NCBI GenBank assembly: GCA_945890595.1
Contig: CAMDCQ010000136.1
Span: 1 to 6,615, forward strand
Length of the DNA stretch: 6,615 nucleotides
Direction: 5' to 3'
Source: Chitinophaga pinensis
GTDB lineage: Bacteria > Bacteroidota > Bacteroidia > NS11-12g > UBA9320
Positions 6,063 through 6,615 of the stretch are shown one piece after another. Numbering within the stretch: position 1 is the stretch's first letter; each line of letters starts with the position of its first letter. The position numbers were made by a program, and so were the translations under genes. A model generated the notes under the pieces. It was not told the origin of the DNA. It saw only the letters and a list, made by a program, of their open reading frames with translations, and ran no database searches.

Positions 6063-6536
6063 TTAGGGTAGCGTCTCACTTGCTACTATTTGAAAACCTT
6101 TAATGTCATAATGAGCAATAATTTCTTTCACTAAGGAAGTTCGTACTACTAAAAGTAGATTTTGATTATCATTTGACTGATAATTACCTAAGATATAACT
6201 AGCCGCTTGATGTAAGACTTTCCCCTCTAATTCAAGTTTGCCCAACTCATCCAACACCAAAAAATCATAATCATCTTCCTCAAAAGACTTAATTAGAATG
6301 TAGTTAGCCAGTTTAAATGTATCCTCTAAAAAATGAAACTTCCCTACAGAAATAGTATTCCCTTCTTTTAACTTTTGAAATGCATGTTTTTCTTGCGTTT
6401 GAATATTATACAAATACTTAAGATTATTAGAGTCGTCAGGACAAATAATTCCTTTTACGGTATCCCAAGTATCCACCCACTCTTGTAGGGCAGAAGTTTT
6501 GCCACTTCTTACGTCACCTGCTAAGATGTAAATCAT
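6063..6536 (-). CDS. THEP1-like (NTPase_1) P-loop nucleoside-triphosphatase
   Basis: The 157-residue protein begins MIYILAGDVRSGKTS, with a Walker A loop GDVRSGKTS (7-15). Walker B is DFLVLDELGKLELEG (91-105), matching the DE(I/L)GKxE signature of THEP1-type NTPases, and Arg122 in LLVVRTSLV (118-126) is a candidate phosphate-sensing residue. Family members hydrolyse NTPs in vitro, but their cellular role is mostly unknown. No signal peptide or membrane segment is seen. The start ATG (6536-6534) overlaps the stop of the upstream minus-strand gene as ATGA, so the pair is probably coupled. It points toward mobA with only six bases between the two stop codons. A MobB-like role in the Mo-cofactor pathway is conceivable because of this neighbour, but its motifs are those of THEP1 rather than MobB. 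Confidence 0.82.
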   Translation of the reverse strand: MIYILAGDVRSGKTSALQEWVDTWDTVKGIICPDDSNNLKYLYNIQTQEKHAFQKLKEGNTISVGKFHFLEDTFKLANYILIKSFEEDDYDFLVLDELGKLELEGKVLHQAASYILGNYQSNDNQNLLLVVRTSLVKEIIAHYDIKGFQIVASETLP

Positions 6537-6615
6537 TCTTCTAGTTTCAGATGTATACTGTATAATATAGTATCGCCCAAAAAATCTCTAAATTTCTTAG
6601 GACCCTTGGTATGCT
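6533..6615 (-). CDS. C-terminal 26 codons of an unidentified gene, 5' end outside window
   Basis: An open frame enters from the right edge on the minus strand and ends at TGA (6535-6533). The stop overlaps the NTPase ATG as ATGA, which is why I read it as the true frame. The visible tail is basic, then amphipathic: HTKGPKKFRDFLGDTILYSI followed by HLKLEE. I do not recognise the family from so little. A second frame on the same strand is also open up to a TGA inside the region but does not reach the NTPase start, so it is less likely. Confidence 0.5.
   Translation of the reverse strand, partial: HTKGPKKFRDFLGDTILYSIHLKLEE

Noticed and set aside
6056..6066. Bidirectional terminator between mobA and the NTPase gene
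   Set aside because: Only six bases separate the stop codons; TAACGTTA (6058-6065) is a short palindrome without a loop or T tract.
6063..6536. MobB, the GTP-binding partner of MobA
   Set aside because: The Walker A and the DELGKLE Walker B signatures are those of THEP1-type NTPases and the MobB switch-region motifs are absent.

Overview
The window looks like a piece of a Bacteroidota chromosome. It is AT-rich, its starts lack clear Shine-Dalgarno sequences, three upstream regions carry TANNTTTG boxes of the Bacteroidota -7 type, and the encoded proteins (a Cys-Lys-Lys-Asp lipoprotein cyclophilin, a DUF21/CBS membrane protein, an FdhF/YdeP-type oxidoreductase) resemble those of flavobacteria and their relatives. 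I cannot place it below phylum from sequence alone. There are no tRNA, rRNA, CRISPR, insertion sequence or phage features.

Layout. Positions 1-902 (minus strand) hold the N-terminal 300 residues of a CNNM/CorC-type DUF21-CBS membrane protein whose 3' end lies outside the window. A 167-194 bp divergent intergenic region follows, with a candidate promoter in each direction and a short perfect palindrome. On the plus strand come a lipoprotein cyclophilin (1097-1723), a 116-residue conserved-looking protein of unknown function (1725-2075), fdhD (2082-2885), an FdhF/YdeP-type molybdopterin oxidoreductase (2989-5277), a 62-residue two-helix membrane protein (5274-5462) and mobA (5466-6056). Running the other way is a THEP1-like P-loop NTPase (6536-6063), preceded by the last 26 codons of another minus-strand gene that overlaps it by ATGA.

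How the genes fit together. The core is a small molybdoenzyme cassette. MobA attaches GMP to molybdopterin and so leads to the bis-MGD cofactor. FdhD, with its CxxC motif, is the sulfurtransferase that sulfurates this cofactor for formate-dehydrogenase-type enzymes. The 762-residue oxidoreductase is the evident client. It has no Tat signal, so it should be cytoplasmic, and no electron-transfer subunit is encoded beside it, so its substrate and redox partner are open. The unknown 116-residue protein and the 62-residue membrane protein are packed into the same gene string (gaps of 1 and 6 bp, or a 4-bp overlap) and are the least explained parts. The 103-bp fdhD-oxidoreductase gap is the only real break. 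It carries a hairpin over the fdhD stop codon, a 7-bp inverted repeat and a -7 box just before the oxidoreductase ATG, which suggests independent control of the enzyme.
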